From assembly GCA_016194905.1 (NCBI GenBank), contig JACQAP010000004.1, positions 1 to 64,000 of the forward strand: a stretch of DNA of 64,000 nt, in the 5' to 3' direction. Numbering within the stretch: position 1 is the first letter of the stretch; every line of letters begins with the position of its first letter. The notes under the pieces were generated by a model. The model had not been told where the DNA came from, did no database searches, and saw nothing but the letters and a program-made list of their open reading frames with translations. Origin of the DNA: Betaproteobacteria bacterium. GTDB taxonomy: Bacteria; Pseudomonadota; Gammaproteobacteria; Burkholderiales; JACQAP01. This document shows, piece after piece, positions 1-9,365 of the stretch. The translations under genes were made by a program, and so were the position numbers.

Positions 1-407
1 AAACAGGAAGCGGCGAGCTTGCTCTGCGTCGGCTTGAACCAGGACGCAATCGGTCTACCGCTTCCCCGCTCTCAGGTCCGGCCAGACCTGAGAACACAAA
101 CAACATACACGTACAAAACGAACATACAAGGACGCGGAGGAAAATCGATTCCAGGCAGTGACCGTTCGTCTCTCCCGCATTTCACTCCTCTGCGCTCTCC
201 GCGTCCGCGGTGAGAGTGGTTTTGGTTGACTGCCGTGGAAAGGGAATGACCCGTCATTTGGCCGACAGCGTCTGCTGGATCAAAGCCAGTTTTCTACATG
301 TTATGTTGTCTGGCCGGTTATGGCGCCAGATCGGCGCACCGGACAAATTGCGTATTTTGTTTCGATGGGCTCGATTCGTAAAGATTCGATCTCAAGTCGA
401 GGGCGAT
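1..407. other. Left-edge non-coding stretch
   Basis: No convincing gene was found in the first 407 bases. It holds the F-family repeat pair described separately and the region downstream of the large minus-strand regulator. Open frames here are short, have no recognisable product and overlap the repeat. A gene lying mostly to the left of the window could end here, but I cannot show it. Confidence 0.5.
127..218. repeat. F-family inverted repeat (GCAGAGG type)
   Basis: A left arm with GACGCGGAGG (about 130-139) faces a right arm reading CCTCTGCGCTCTCCGCGTC (about 187-205). The arms are built of imperfect 8-9 base units related to the repeat at 15412-15604. Similar 'cgcagaggcgcag' sequences are common as dispersed intergenic repeats in environmental bacteria, from general knowledge. 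No gene lies between the arms. Confidence 0.6.
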
Positions 408-3400
408 TTAGCGTGCCTCTGTAGATGTCAGCGATTCAAATACCGCCCGCGTTTCGGGGGATGGCTTTAGGCCGAGGACAATGGACAACATATCCCTGAG
501 GCGACGGTACGTTTCCGTCGCCTGGGTCCTGTCGTCGAGGGCTTTTTGGCACACCATGAGCCGCCGGTAGAACTGCTCCGCGAGGCCATCGACCTCAATC
601 CCCCGCTGATAGAGCGTCGCGGCAGTCTGCCAGTCGCCTAAATTTTCCAAGGCGGATCCGAGCACCGTTACGCTCCTCTCGAACGCACTGCGCGCCTTTT
701 CGCGACCCTCGGCGGCCCATGATGGTGCCTCACTCCCGAGCACATGTCCGCAATAGAGGCGCAGCAGTTTGTCCACATAGGTCGTCACTTGTTCGATCGA
801 AAGGCCGCCGCTGCGAGCCAGTTCAGTGACTTCCGAGCATAACGATTCGAATTCCCAGAGATCGAGTTGGCAAACGCGATCGTTGATGGACACTTGACCG
901 TCGCTCAATAGAATAACCTCGTCGTCACCGAGAAGTTTGCGCAGACGATGGAGCGCATTTGTAAATGCACCATCGGCCGCATCGCCATCACCATCCGGCC
1001 ATAGTGAGTGTTTAATGTAGGCGGCACTTACCGAGGCCCCACCCCTGGATGCAACTAATTTCAGGAATTCGAGCAAGCGGGCGGGCGCCTTGCGGTTGAA
1101 TCGAAGCGGTAGTGAATCCCTGAACACCTTGAATCCCCCTAAAACATGGATTCGGAAAGGCCATGGCCAATCCGCCGCCACCAGCGCCGGAGGGTGAACT
1201 CGCCAGGACCGAATCAATGACTGCACGTATTCGGTCTCGATCTTCGCTTCGATGGCCGCCGAGAACATGACGGGCATGCCCGCGACCATCCATCGAAAAA
1301 AGTAAGGCGTGCCGCGTTCCTTGCTCCACGTCAGTGCTTCCTTCAAGCAGGCGTTTCTCGCCGACACATTCCCTCGCAGATGCTCGACATAGGCCTGGCC
1401 CAACACGAGAAGACCGTCATAGCACGCGTAGCACGTACCCGCGAGTTGTCGGCGGGCATTGACCACCATGGCCTCCGCCTTGTCGAAATCTCGAGCTTGC
1501 GCATAAACACTTGCTAACGCCGCATCCCAACAGAAGATGAAGAATGGTGCGGTTGTTCGAGTTGCCGCCCCGCGGGCTTGATCGGCGAAGCGGCGCGCAT
1601 CCTCTATTTGCCCATCCAATTGGGCCAGGAAGCACCGACCGAGATAGAAGTTGGCCAAACCTACCAGCATGTCCTGGCGCAGTAGTTTCTCCTGCGCCAC
1701 CAGTACTTGCTCGGTCTCTTCGCGATTACCGAGAAAAACATACGTATAAGCCAGAAACTCCAAAGCACGCTTTTCTACGTGGGCCAACCCCTCCGTCTGT
1801 GCCAGCGCGCGCGCGTCGCGCAGATCCTTCAAGGCTTCGTCCGGGCGCGCGATGCCATAGAAGTAACTTCCACGACTCACAAGCCAGTTCGCTTTCTCGA
1901 TCGGCATGACGTCAGCGGTTTTCGCGAGAGCATCCACCTTGTCCACAAACCGCGCCCCGAGTTCAACGCTCGCTGCGTTTTTGCAGTACTGCATCACAAA
2001 ACTGCCCATGGCTATTTTTTCATTCAGACCAACATCGCTGTCCATCAACTCCAACAGGCGCACTGCGGTGCGATGCAATTCTGAATGGTCTGGCTGTAAA
2101 TACATGGCACCCAGAAAGAACGCAGACAGAGCTGCGACCTCAAAATCCGCCGAGGGAAAGTCATGCCTGGGGGATAGAAGGGGGCCGAGTGCCGACATCC
2201 AACTCTTCAGCCGCTCCGTGGAGCGCGCCTCGAGAAAGTGAGACCAGATAATGCCGGCTATACACATGAGTTGTCCGGTGCTGTCCTGTCTCGACTCGAA
2301 AGTATGCAACGCACGCTCGAAGCTTTCACGTGCCTGCGAATGGCTCGTCGGAATAAGGGCTCTGGCCAGCCAGTATCTCAGCCACGGCGACGTCTCGAGG
2401 CACTGGGCCGGTAGGCAGTCGATCCAATCACGAAGGGTTTGCCACCGACCTTGAGACAGCAAGCCGGGTGCGACGATTAAGATCATTTGCCCCGCGTCTT
2501 CCCAGGCATGCGCCATACAGAACAAGCTAAATGCGCTGTCCTGGGATCCGTGCTCTTTAAGTAAAGTGGCTGCTCTCAATGCCAAGGCTCGATACTCGTC
2601 TCGCGAGTATCGCTTAGCAGCTGTATCCAGCAGGAAGGCCCGAAACAGTGCGTGATATTCGTAGATGTGCTCTGTTTCAAATCCCATCGCCGAAGCGACT
2701 GATTCCGGGGGATGGAGGCGGGTTCGCGACTGGGAACGACGATCCGTGAATAAACGTCGTCGATACAACAAATCTAGAAGTCGCCCGGCTTCGTTGTTTC
2801 CGGTCATGCGTTCCGCGAGCTCCGCCGTGATCCGCGGGAAGAACGCTGACTGGAGGAGGGTCTCCTGGTCGGAATGTGAGGTCGCCCCAAGAAGTTGGTC
2901 GGCGAAGTAGCCAAAAATGGATTCCTGCGTGCCCGCGGGAATGTCCTCGGTCGAGCAGTGCTTATTTCGCGCACCTTCTAGCACGAGGGTAAGACCTGCG
3001 GCCCAGCCTCCACATAATTGATGAAGGGCCTGTGCGCTTTCGTCGTTGGCCACGTTGCGGGCTTGCATGATCGACCTGGTTTCGTCGATCGTAAGTTGCA
3101 AGTCATTCCAGTCGAGCGCCGCAAGGTCGCTATTAGCTTGCAAGACGGAGATTTCAGCGGGAGGTGAAGTCCGGCTGATCGCGATCACGTTTATGTCCTC
3201 CGGAATCTCTCCGAGCGCGACGCAGATCAGTTTGTGAATCGCGGAAGACTCGGGAACCTCTTGATAGTTGTCAAACACGACTACGGTACGTGGGGCGAGG
3301 CGCGAAAAGAACTCCCGAAAAAACCGTCGCGTAAACCCTTCGAGGCTAGCGAGGTATTCCGGCGAAAGAACGGGTAGCCGCGCCTTTCCACTTGGAGCGG

Positions 3401-3650
3401 ATAGTCCTAGATAGTAGAAAAAAGTGGAAGGATCAGAGTCGCCCGGGTCGAGTTGGTACCAGAGAACCCCGTAGCGGCGGGATTCAAGGTAGCTCGCGAC
3501 CAAGGCGGTCTTGCCGGCGCCAGGCGGGCCTTCCACCCAAACCACGGGGTGTTGCATTCGCTCATCCAGCAGCCGAAACAGTCGCCGTCTCGGCACCACG
3601 CTGAACAAGCGCGGACGGCTTAATTTCGCATATGCCGCCTTACGCCCCAT
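408..3650 (-). CDS. STAND ATPase-SARP hybrid transcriptional regulator
   Basis: A 1080-residue cytoplasmic regulator. The N-terminal part is a MalT-like STAND NTPase with Walker A GPPGAGKT near residues 41-48 and a 'VVVFDNYQEV' Walker B-like strand. The middle is helical and TPR-like. The C-terminal 250 residues resemble the SARP/AfsR output module: an OmpR-type winged helix (from 'RIHVLGGFKVFRD', with 'NALHRLRKLLGDD' as the probable recognition region) followed by a BTAD-like helical domain. Such proteins usually activate transcription after binding an inducer or partner protein. The target is unknown: the neighbouring genes are not an obvious regulon, and the gene points away from the metabolic genes to its right. 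Domain order is clear; ligand and regulon are not. Confidence 0.8.
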   Translation of the reverse strand: MGRKAAYAKLSRPRLFSVVPRRRLFRLLDERMQHPVVWVEGPPGAGKTALVASYLESRRYGVLWYQLDPGDSDPSTFFYYLGLSAPSGKARLPVLSPEYLASLEGFTRRFFREFFSRLAPRTVVVFDNYQEVPESSAIHKLICVALGEIPEDINVIAISRTSPPAEISVLQANSDLAALDWNDLQLTIDETRSIMQARNVANDESAQALHQLCGGWAAGLTLVLEGARNKHCSTEDIPAGTQESIFGYFADQLLGATSHSDQETLLQSAFFPRITAELAERMTGNNEAGRLLDLLYRRRLFTDRRSQSRTRLHPPESVASAMGFETEHIYEYHALFRAFLLDTAAKRYSRDEYRALALRAATLLKEHGSQDSAFSLFCMAHAWEDAGQMILIVAPGLLSQGRWQTLRDWIDCLPAQCLETSPWLRYWLARALIPTSHSQARESFERALHTFESRQDSTGQLMCIAGIIWSHFLEARSTERLKSWMSALGPLLSPRHDFPSADFEVAALSAFFLGAMYLQPDHSELHRTAVRLLELMDSDVGLNEKIAMGSFVMQYCKNAASVELGARFVDKVDALAKTADVMPIEKANWLVSRGSYFYGIARPDEALKDLRDARALAQTEGLAHVEKRALEFLAYTYVFLGNREETEQVLVAQEKLLRQDMLVGLANFYLGRCFLAQLDGQIEDARRFADQARGAATRTTAPFFIFCWDAALASVYAQARDFDKAEAMVVNARRQLAGTCYACYDGLLVLGQAYVEHLRGNVSARNACLKEALTWSKERGTPYFFRWMVAGMPVMFSAAIEAKIETEYVQSLIRSWRVHPPALVAADWPWPFRIHVLGGFKVFRDSLPLRFNRKAPARLLEFLKLVASRGGASVSAAYIKHSLWPDGDGDAADGAFTNALHRLRKLLGDDEVILLSDGQVSINDRVCQLDLWEFESLCSEVTELARSGGLSIEQVTTYVDKLLRLYCGHVLGSEAPSWAAEGREKARSAFERSVTVLGSALENLGDWQTAATLYQRGIEVDGLAEQFYRRLMVCQKALDDRTQATETYRRLRDMLSIVLGLKPSPETRAVFESLTSTEAR

Positions 3651-3836
3651 GAGTTCCGCCTATCGAAGAAGTCTCAGGTATGTTGTGCGAGGGAGCACCC
3701 CTCCACGAGGATCAATCGTGGTCTCGTTCGGACTCTACATATGAGGATGATAGATCATTCGCAGACTTGGGCCATGATCCAACGGACCGATGGGTCCCTT
3801 AGCCGCCCGGAGCGCAGTCTTCATGGCGGCAGGCCC

Positions 3837-4283
3837 TTATGGACGGGGTCCTAGCGGTCCGAAGAAACCGGTGATGCGACGGATCTGACCCTTCTCGTCC
3901 ACCTCGCCAAAGTCCATCCCTTCCAGCGCGGTGGATCCGTCTGCCGCTAACATTTTCCATCCGAACCGGAACCTTTCGTGATGCGCATCGACCGCACTGG
4001 AAACGACGATTTGTGCCCCTGGATATTGTTCCAGAAACTTCCCGATGTGGACGATAAGCGCCTCGCGTCCCTCCACTTGAGCCGTCGGATCGGTGTAGGT
4101 GCCCTGCCTGGCCCAAGTCCTCTTCAACATATGTGTGCGTTTCGGCACGTCCGACTCACCCCATGCGGCGCAATACATCACGATGGTCTCGCTTAATGCC
4201 GCCGTGTCGGTTTGTTGGGCATAACTGCTGAAAGCGCCGGCTGCCAGAATGACTAGCATGGTGGTTGTGAGAAATCTGATCAT
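3837..4283 (-). CDS. Secreted SnoaL/NTF2-like small protein
   Basis: A 148-residue protein beginning 'MIRFLTTTMLVILAAG', a typical signal peptide probably cleaved after 'SSYA'. The mature part looks like the SnoaL/NTF2-like fold: an N-terminal helix 'IVMYCAAWGE', then 'GTYTDPTAQVEGREALI', a common pattern in SnoaL-like polyketide-cyclase/isomerase-type proteins. I chose ATG 4283 because a GGAGGG ribosome site lies just upstream; a longer frame to 4397 would lack the signal peptide at its start. The catalytic role and substrate are unknown. It lies between the large regulator and a degraded ftsH fragment and is transcribed with neither in an obvious operon. Confidence 0.6.
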   Translation of the reverse strand: MIRFLTTTMLVILAAGAFSSYAQQTDTAALSETIVMYCAAWGESDVPKRTHMLKRTWARQGTYTDPTAQVEGREALIVHIGKFLEQYPGAQIVVSSAVDAHHERFRFGWKMLAADGSTALEGMDFGEVDEKGQIRRITGFFGPLGPRP

Positions 4284-4399
4284 CTTGTGGCCCTCCAAGG
4301 TTAATGGGTCTATACACCTTGACGTTGGCCAGCTTAGAAATAGGTTAGCGATTCGATCTTTGCCCTGAAAGTTTGTCCACGAGGCCGCTTGTTGCATCT

Positions 4400-4581
4400 T
4401 TGCCTGACCAAGTAGACCTTCACCTTGATCTTGCCGATGGACATGAGATCACCGCCGATTCCGCCCTCGCCCGCCATGCGGCGAGCGAGGAACATCCACA
4501 AGCCGAAAAGGATCAGCGCCAGACGAGCGCCACCAGCGCGATCACCAAGTACCAGATGTTGAACTTCGTCTGCTTTTCCAC
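4400..4581 (-). pseudogene. ftsH: Relic of ftsH (N-terminal fragment, deleted and frameshifted)
   Basis: On the minus strand a GTG at 4581, preceded by an AGGAGA ribosome site, opens a frame reading 'EKQTKFNIWYLVIALVALVW' and then a stop. In the next frame (about 4525-4400) the sequence reads 'LILFGLWMFLARRMAGEGG' and then 'DLMSIGKIKVKVY'. These are the first transmembrane segment, and the second transmembrane segment with the following linker ('LMSIGKSKAKVY' in betaproteobacterial FtsH). The periplasmic domain between them is deleted out of frame, and the AAA and protease domains are missing. The relic lies divergently next to glpD. A real ftsH is presumably elsewhere in the genome. Confidence 0.7.
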
Positions 4582-4729
4582 CGAATCTCTCCTGGAGAAT
4601 TCCCGCAGGTGTGTCGAGCATCATGGCATTTATCGCGGCGGCCGGATTGATCGAGGTCAAATCACCAGCCAACTGCGGCGCATGTACTATGCGTGGAATC
4701 GGTGCGTCCACCGATAAAAGGAGCATGCC

Positions 4730-6262
4730 TTGAGCGCTTCCCCGGGCAACGACCCGATTTACGATTTGCTGATCGTCGGCGGCGGCATCAACGGCGTGGG
4801 GATCGCGCGCGACGCCGCGGGCCGCGGGCTGTCCGTTTTGCTTTGCGAGCAGGACGATCTCGCCGGTCACACCTCGTCCGCCAGCACCAAGCTCATCCAC
4901 GGCGGATTGCGCTACCTCGAGTACTACGAGTTCGGCCTGGTGCGCAAGTCGCTGCAGGAGCGGGAAGTGCTGCTGCGTGCCGCACCTCACATCATCCGGC
5001 CGCTTTCCTTCGTGATGCCGCACAACGCGGGACTGCGCCCCGCCTGGCTGATCCGCGCCGGGCTGTTCCTGTACGACCATCTCGGCAAGCGCGAGCTGCT
5101 GCCCGGTTCGCGCAGCGTGAATCTGCGTACTCACGCGGCGGGACAACCGCTCAAGCCCGAATTCGAGACGGGCTTCATGTACGCCGACGCGTGGGTGGAG
5201 GACGCGCGTCTCGTCGTGCTGAATGCGCTCGATGCGGCCGAACGCGGCGCAAGGGTTCTGCCGCGCACGCGCTGCGTCTCAGCCCGGCGGCATGCAGACC
5301 TGTGGGAGATGACTTTGCAGCCTGCGGGCGGCGATTCGGTGCAAATTGTGCGCGGCCGCGCGCTGATCAACGCAGCCGGGCCGTGGGTCATGAACGTGCT
5401 GCGCGAATCGCTCGGCATGCCATCCCGGCGCCATCTGCGCCTGGCCAAAGGCAGCCATATCGTGGTGCGGCGGCTGTTCGAGCACGACCATGCCTATATT
5501 CTGCAGAACCCCGACAAGCGCATCCTGTTCGCCATTCCCTTTGAGCGCGACTTCACTCTGATCGGCACCACCGACGTCGAATATGAAGGCGACCCCGCCA
5601 ATGCGTCGATTACGGATGCGGAAGTCGCTTACTTGTGCGAAATGGCGAACCGCTACTTCGCGCACGGCATCGCTCCCGCCGATGTGGTCTGGAGTTATTC
5701 AGGGGTGCGCCCTTTGCTGGCCGACCACGCAGCCAATCTTTCCGCCGTCACCCGCGACTATGTGCTGGAATGCGACGCCACATCCGAGCGCGCACCGCTC
5801 CTTTCCGTGTTCGGCGGCAAGATCACGACTTTCCGGCGCCTCGCGGAAGAAGCGCTCGATCTGCTTGCGCCTAGCCTGCCCGAATTGAAAAAGGCATGGA
5901 CGGCGGGCGCGCCGCTGCCCGGAGGCGACATCCCGGACGCGAACTTCGAAGGATTTCTCGCCGACTTTCACCGCTCGGCCCCGTGGTTGCCGGAAGCCCT
6001 CGCGCGCCGCTATGCACGCGCCTATGGCACTCGCGTCGACCGGCTCCTCGCAGGCGCAAGCAATCTGACGCGACTCGGCGAAGATTACGGCGGCGGGCTG
6101 TATGACGCGGAAATAGATTACCTGATAAGTCAGGAATGGGCGCAAACGGCGCAGGACATTCTCTGGCGGCGCTCGAAGCTGGGGCTGCATGTTTCGGACG
6201 AGACCGCAAGGCGACTTGCCGCGCGGCTGGCGCAGAATCTTAAAAGCAGGACTGAGGACTGA
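4730..6262 (+). CDS. glpD: Glycerol-3-phosphate dehydrogenase (FAD)
   Basis: A 510-residue aerobic glycerol-3-phosphate dehydrogenase, which oxidises glycerol-3-phosphate to dihydroxyacetone phosphate at the inner membrane and passes electrons to quinone. The N-terminal FAD motif is '[18 protein letters not shown]'. The family signature '[20 protein letters not shown]' follows, and the C-terminal helical domain starts near residue 390. The start is a TTG with an AAAGGAG site 7 bases upstream. The last codons and the stop (L-K-S-R-T-E-D-stop) lie inside a copy of the B-family repeat (6239-6273), so the native C-terminus has probably been replaced or extended. No glpK or glpF is adjacent. Confidence 0.93.
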   Translation: MSASPGNDPIYDLLIVGGGINGVGIARDAAGRGLSVLLCEQDDLAGHTSSASTKLIHGGLRYLEYYEFGLVRKSLQEREVLLRAAPHIIRPLSFVMPHNAGLRPAWLIRAGLFLYDHLGKRELLPGSRSVNLRTHAAGQPLKPEFETGFMYADAWVEDARLVVLNALDAAERGARVLPRTRCVSARRHADLWEMTLQPAGGDSVQIVRGRALINAAGPWVMNVLRESLGMPSRRHLRLAKGSHIVVRRLFEHDHAYILQNPDKRILFAIPFERDFTLIGTTDVEYEGDPANASITDAEVAYLCEMANRYFAHGIAPADVVWSYSGVRPLLADHAANLSAVTRDYVLECDATSERAPLLSVFGGKITTFRRLAEEALDLLAPSLPELKKAWTAGAPLPGGDIPDANFEGFLADFHRSAPWLPEALARRYARAYGTRVDRLLAGASNLTRLGEDYGGGLYDAEIDYLISQEWAQTAQDILWRRSKLGLHVSDETARRLAARLAQNLKSRTED

Positions 6263-6336
6263 GTAAGGGCGAAAAAATCAGAAAACGGGACCGAAGACCG
6301 CCTTAGAAGCAGTGCAGAGGGCTGAGTAAAGGCAAA
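6239..6336. repeat. B-family direct repeat (two 35-bp copies)
   Basis: Two 35-base copies at 6239-6273 and 6302-6336 agree at 28 of 35 positions by eye. Both begin CTTA.AAGCAG and contain CTGAGTAA.GGC. The first copy supplies the end of glpD. On the minus strand both are read as the abnormal tail of the four-helix-bundle pseudogene. The bases 6316-6333 recur exactly, as the reverse complement, at 28593-28610, where they overlap the stop codon of the AI-2E-family transporter gene. Confidence 0.75.
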
Positions 6337-6630
6337 GATCAAAAGATGAAACTCAGTACGACGTCCACGCCCAAATCCCTCGGCGATGTTACTCAGAATT
6401 GAAGTGGATGCTCGTCTGATCTGATCAATGAGAGAAAAATCTCTCGAGAACCCAGGAGCGAGGGTGGTTTTATAGATGTCGCGTACAAGCACTCTGGCCT
6501 TCTGCCATGCAATCAGATCTTCGAATCTTTCGATCTTGCTCATGGTTGCCCTCGGGTCATTGGTTAAGTAACAATTTTTCCGCCGTTACCGCCCGTCTTT
6601 CCGGCTCATTTCCCAGTCCTCAGTCCTGCT
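6245..6630. mobile_element. Putative element: B-family inverted repeats enclosing a four-helix-bundle gene
   Basis: AGCAGGACTGAGGACTG at 6245-6261 is the exact reverse complement of 6614-6630, a perfect 17-base inverted pair. Between them lies the N-terminal half of a four-helix-bundle protein gene. The arms consist of two 7-base units (GGACTGA). 23S rRNA intervening sequences show the same plan, a four-helix-bundle frame inside terminal inverted repeats, though none of the flanks here are rRNA. Mobility is inferred; target-site duplications were not identified. Confidence 0.45.
6345..6543 (-). pseudogene. Four-helix-bundle protein, truncated (23S-IVS/Avd-like family)
   Basis: The first 66 or so residues match the four-helix-bundle family: '[20 protein letters not shown]', then '[21 protein letters not shown]'. 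The family is normally about 120 residues. After 'GRGRRTEFH' homology stops, and the frame runs on to 6130 through the two B-family repeat copies and the antisense of glpD, giving a repetitive '[10 protein letters not shown]'/'[10 protein letters not shown]' tail. A GAGG site precedes the ATG. The family includes proteins encoded in 23S rRNA intervening sequences and the Avd subunit of diversity-generating retroelements; no reverse transcriptase is present. The truncation suggests a decayed copy. Confidence 0.7.
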
Positions 6631-6642
6631 TATCCGCCCCCC

Positions 6643-7344
6643 TCATTCCTCGACCTTAAGTAGCTCCGCCACTTCTTTGTGTTTGGCGTCACGCGCTATT
6701 TCCGCCGCCGTCTTGCCTCGATCATCCTTCAAACCGGGATCGGCACCCTTGGCGAGCAGCGTTCTGACTGTTTCCGTCTTGCCGTAGCCGGCAGCCCACA
6801 TCAACGCCGTAACACCGTGGTGATAGGATTTGTTGACGTCCACGCCAGCATCCAGAAGCAGGGCGACGATCCCGGTGTTGCCCTGCCCCGCCGCGTACAC
6901 CATCGCGGTCTTGAACAGCTGATCGCGGGCGTTCACGTCGGCGCCATGATCGAGCAGCGTGCGCGCGATGCCGGCATTGCCGTTGTAAGCCGCCGTCATC
7001 AGCGGCGACACCTTTTGGAGATTCTGCAGGTTGACGTCGGCATCTTTGCCGATCAGCAGGTCGACCATCTCGGCGTTGCCCTTGCGCACGAACATCATGA
7101 GCGCGGTGTCGCCGGCACGATTTCGTGAATTCGGTACCGCACCATTCTCCAGTACGCGGCGCACGGTCACGACATCGTCATTGCGCGCCGCAACAAGCAA
7201 CTGAGCATTCAAACCGAGGTCCGGAGAGGTCTGCGCATATGCACATGGATGCATAACCAACCGTTGATTCAAAGACGAAAACAGAAAATCGGAACCGGCA
7301 AAAAGTACTGCGACTACGAGTGAAAACCGGTGGAAGCGTGTCAT
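6643..7344 (-). CDS. Periplasmic ankyrin-repeat protein
   Basis: A 233-residue protein with an N-terminal hydrophobic segment ('FSLVVAVLFAGSDFLF') that looks like a signal peptide with a late cleavage site around 'CAYAQ', followed by about five ankyrin repeats. Repeat hallmarks are visible: 'GDTALMMFVRKGNAEMVDLL', 'SPLMTAAYNGNAGIARTLL', 'KTAMVYAAGQGNTGIVALLL', 'VTALMWAAGYGKTETVRTLL' and a capping 'GKTAAEIARDAKHKEVAELL'. Ankyrin domains bind proteins; the partner is unknown. It diverges from the PQQ dehydrogenase across a 158-base gap, so the two may share a control region. Soluble secreted ankyrin proteins are common in Proteobacteria, some linked to catalase or other redox enzymes. Confidence 0.82.
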   Translation of the reverse strand: MTRFHRFSLVVAVLFAGSDFLFSSLNQRLVMHPCAYAQTSPDLGLNAQLLVAARNDDVVTVRRVLENGAVPNSRNRAGDTALMMFVRKGNAEMVDLLIGKDADVNLQNLQKVSPLMTAAYNGNAGIARTLLDHGADVNARDQLFKTAMVYAAGQGNTGIVALLLDAGVDVNKSYHHGVTALMWAAGYGKTETVRTLLAKGADPGLKDDRGKTAAEIARDAKHKEVAELLKVEE

Positions 7345-7502
7345 GGAAGCAGTCGGGGAATCTTGCGAATTTGGAACGCGGATATGACCCTTGTACGGCC
7401 GGGAATTGTTCCTTATAGTCGCAGCGTCCGCAATCGCTACAGTCCGCGTGACAACGCGACAGTGAAAGCGCTGACTCTAACTACAACGCAACGGGAGGTT
7501 TT

Positions 7503-9230
7503 ATGAAGCTACATGCCCAAGTGAAACTGGCGGCGGCGGTAATGATGGCTGTCGGCAGCTTCAACTGTGTCCTGGCTGCGGAGATCGAAGGCGGCGCCAC
7601 CACTTCGGCGAAGCCGATGTCTTCGAAGCTCGGCATGGTCACGCAAAAACGTCTGAACAACGCACACAGCGACAAGGCCAACTGGCTGCATGTCAATGGC
7701 GGTTACTCGCAAACCCGCTATTACCCTGGCGGCCAGATCAACAGCGGCAACGTTTCCAAACTCAAGCCCGCGTTCGTATTTCAGACCGCGTTGGTCGAAT
7801 CGATGGAAACCGCACCGTTGATCATCGACGGCGTGATGTTCCTGACCACTTCCTACAACCATGTCTACGCAATCGATGCGAAGACCGGTCAGGAGTTCTG
7901 GCACTACAAGCACAACATGGGTCCGATCACCGTGTACTGCTGCGGCCCCAACAACCGCGGCGTAGCGGCGGCGGATGGCCTGCTGTACATGGGCACCCTG
8001 GACGCCAAGCTGGTGGCATTGGATGCAAAGACCGGCAAGGTAGCATGGGAAACCGAGATCGCGGATCCCGAAAAGGGTTACTCCGAAACCATGGCGCCGA
8101 CCGTGGTCGACGGCAAGGTCCTGATCGGCACCAACGGCGGCGAGTACGGTATTCGCGGATTCGTGAAGGCATTCGACGCCAAGACCGGCAATTTGCTGTG
8201 GACCTTCTACAGCATCCCGGAAAGGGGCCACGAAGGTGTGTGGGCCACGCATGACGCTACCGGACGCAACATGCTGCGCGACATCGCGGCGGAGAAGAAG
8301 ACGCTGCAGGATAACGGCGGCGACTTCTATCAGACTCTGGGCGGCGGCGTGTGGATGACGCCGGCAGTCGACCTCGAGACCCGCACCGTGTTCTTCGTGG
8401 TGGGCAACCCGTCTCCCGATCTGTATGGCGCGATCCGCCCGGGCGACAACCTGTACACCAACTCGATGGTTGCAGTGAGCCTGGACACCGGCGAGTACAA
8501 GTGGCACTCGCAATACATCGCGCACGACGTATGGGATCTGGACGCGGTCAGCCCGGTCGTCCTGACGGAAGCCAAGGACAAAGCCGGCAAGGTTCGCAAG
8601 GTCGCGATCCACGGCGGCAAGAGCGGACATGTGTACGTGCATGACCGTGCCACCGGCGAATTGATCCGCTTCTCGCAAGCCATGATTCCGCAGGAGAACA
8701 TGTGGGTCCTCCCGACTGCGCAAGGCGCTCGCATGCTTCCCGGTGCGAACGGCGGCGTGGAATGGAACCCGATGGCGGTGAATCCGAAGCTGCACATGGC
8801 CTATGCGGCCAATTTGCACCAGCCGATGACCTACCACGTCGAAGAAGCCGGCTATCCGGGTGGCGACAAGCTGTGGTTGGGCGGTGCGTTCAAGGCGATC
8901 GCGAGCGAGAAACAATGGGGTCGTCTGGCCGCAGTGAATCTCGACACCGGCAAACTGGCTTGGAAGGCCGACACCGCACAACCGCTGATGGGTGGCGTGC
9001 TGGCCACCGCGGGTAACCTGGTGTTCACCGGCGAAGGCAATGGCAGTTTCAATGCCTATGAGGCAAAGAGCGGCAAGAAGCTGTGGTCGTTCAACTGCGG
9101 CGCCGGCGTGAATTCGCCTCCCGTGTCGTACGAGATCGGCGGCAAGCAGTACATCGCGGTTGCGGCGGGCGGTAACAACCAGCTCGACTTCAAACGCGGC
9201 AACAGCGTTTTCGTTTTCGCCCTGCCCTAA
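7503..9230 (+). CDS. PQQ-dependent alcohol dehydrogenase, probably lanthanide type
   Basis: A 575-residue quinoprotein with a signal peptide ('[19 protein letters not shown]'), so periplasmic. It has the eight-bladed propeller repeats of methanol/ethanol dehydrogenases ('[14 protein letters not shown]', '[14 protein letters not shown]', '[13 protein letters not shown]'). The vicinal disulfide over PQQ is C146-C147 ([10 protein letters not shown]). A metal-binding Glu lies in 'GGEYGIRG' and an Asn in 'GNPSPD'. The catalytic region reads 'HDVWDLD', with D345 and a second Asp two residues later, D347; that extra Asp marks lanthanide-using XoxF/PedH-type enzymes, whereas calcium enzymes usually have a small residue there. 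It lacks a C-terminal haem domain, so it needs the cytochrome encoded just downstream. The alcohol substrate cannot be fixed from sequence, and no PQQ synthesis genes are nearby. Confidence 0.88.
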   Translation: MKLHAQVKLAAAVMMAVGSFNCVLAAEIEGGATTSAKPMSSKLGMVTQKRLNNAHSDKANWLHVNGGYSQTRYYPGGQINSGNVSKLKPAFVFQTALVESMETAPLIIDGVMFLTTSYNHVYAIDAKTGQEFWHYKHNMGPITVYCCGPNNRGVAAADGLLYMGTLDAKLVALDAKTGKVAWETEIADPEKGYSETMAPTVVDGKVLIGTNGGEYGIRGFVKAFDAKTGNLLWTFYSIPERGHEGVWATHDATGRNMLRDIAAEKKTLQDNGGDFYQTLGGGVWMTPAVDLETRTVFFVVGNPSPDLYGAIRPGDNLYTNSMVAVSLDTGEYKWHSQYIAHDVWDLDAVSPVVLTEAKDKAGKVRKVAIHGGKSGHVYVHDRATGELIRFSQAMIPQENMWVLPTAQGARMLPGANGGVEWNPMAVNPKLHMAYAANLHQPMTYHVEEAGYPGGDKLWLGGAFKAIASEKQWGRLAAVNLDTGKLAWKADTAQPLMGGVLATAGNLVFTGEGNGSFNAYEAKSGKKLWSFNCGAGVNSPPVSYEIGGKQYIAVAAGGNNQLDFKRGNSVFVFALP

Positions 9231-9265
9231 ACTTTTCGGCCGGTTAGTCGTTCTAACGTAGTCAA

Positions 9266-9293
9266 GGAGGGGCCACCTTCGGGTGGCCCCTCC
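9266..9293 (+). terminator. Strong hairpin after the PQQ dehydrogenase
   Basis: A perfect 12-base-pair stem (GGAGGGGCCACC / GGTGGCCCCTCC) with a TTCG loop. It is followed by CATTTCC rather than a long T run, so it may terminate or attenuate readthrough into the cytochrome gene. A TTCG tetraloop makes the RNA hairpin very stable. Confidence 0.75.
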
Positions 9294-9365
9294 CATTTCC
9301 ACCTCGTCCCCGCCTTCTCCCCAGAGCGGAGAAGGTGCTTGAAAACATTGCAACGGAAGTCACAG

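Noticed and set aside
7509-9353. A 614-codon open frame antisense to the PQQ dehydrogenase
   Set aside because: It mirrors the real gene on the opposite strand, lacks domain patterns and a start context, and such frames are expected in G+C-rich coding DNA.
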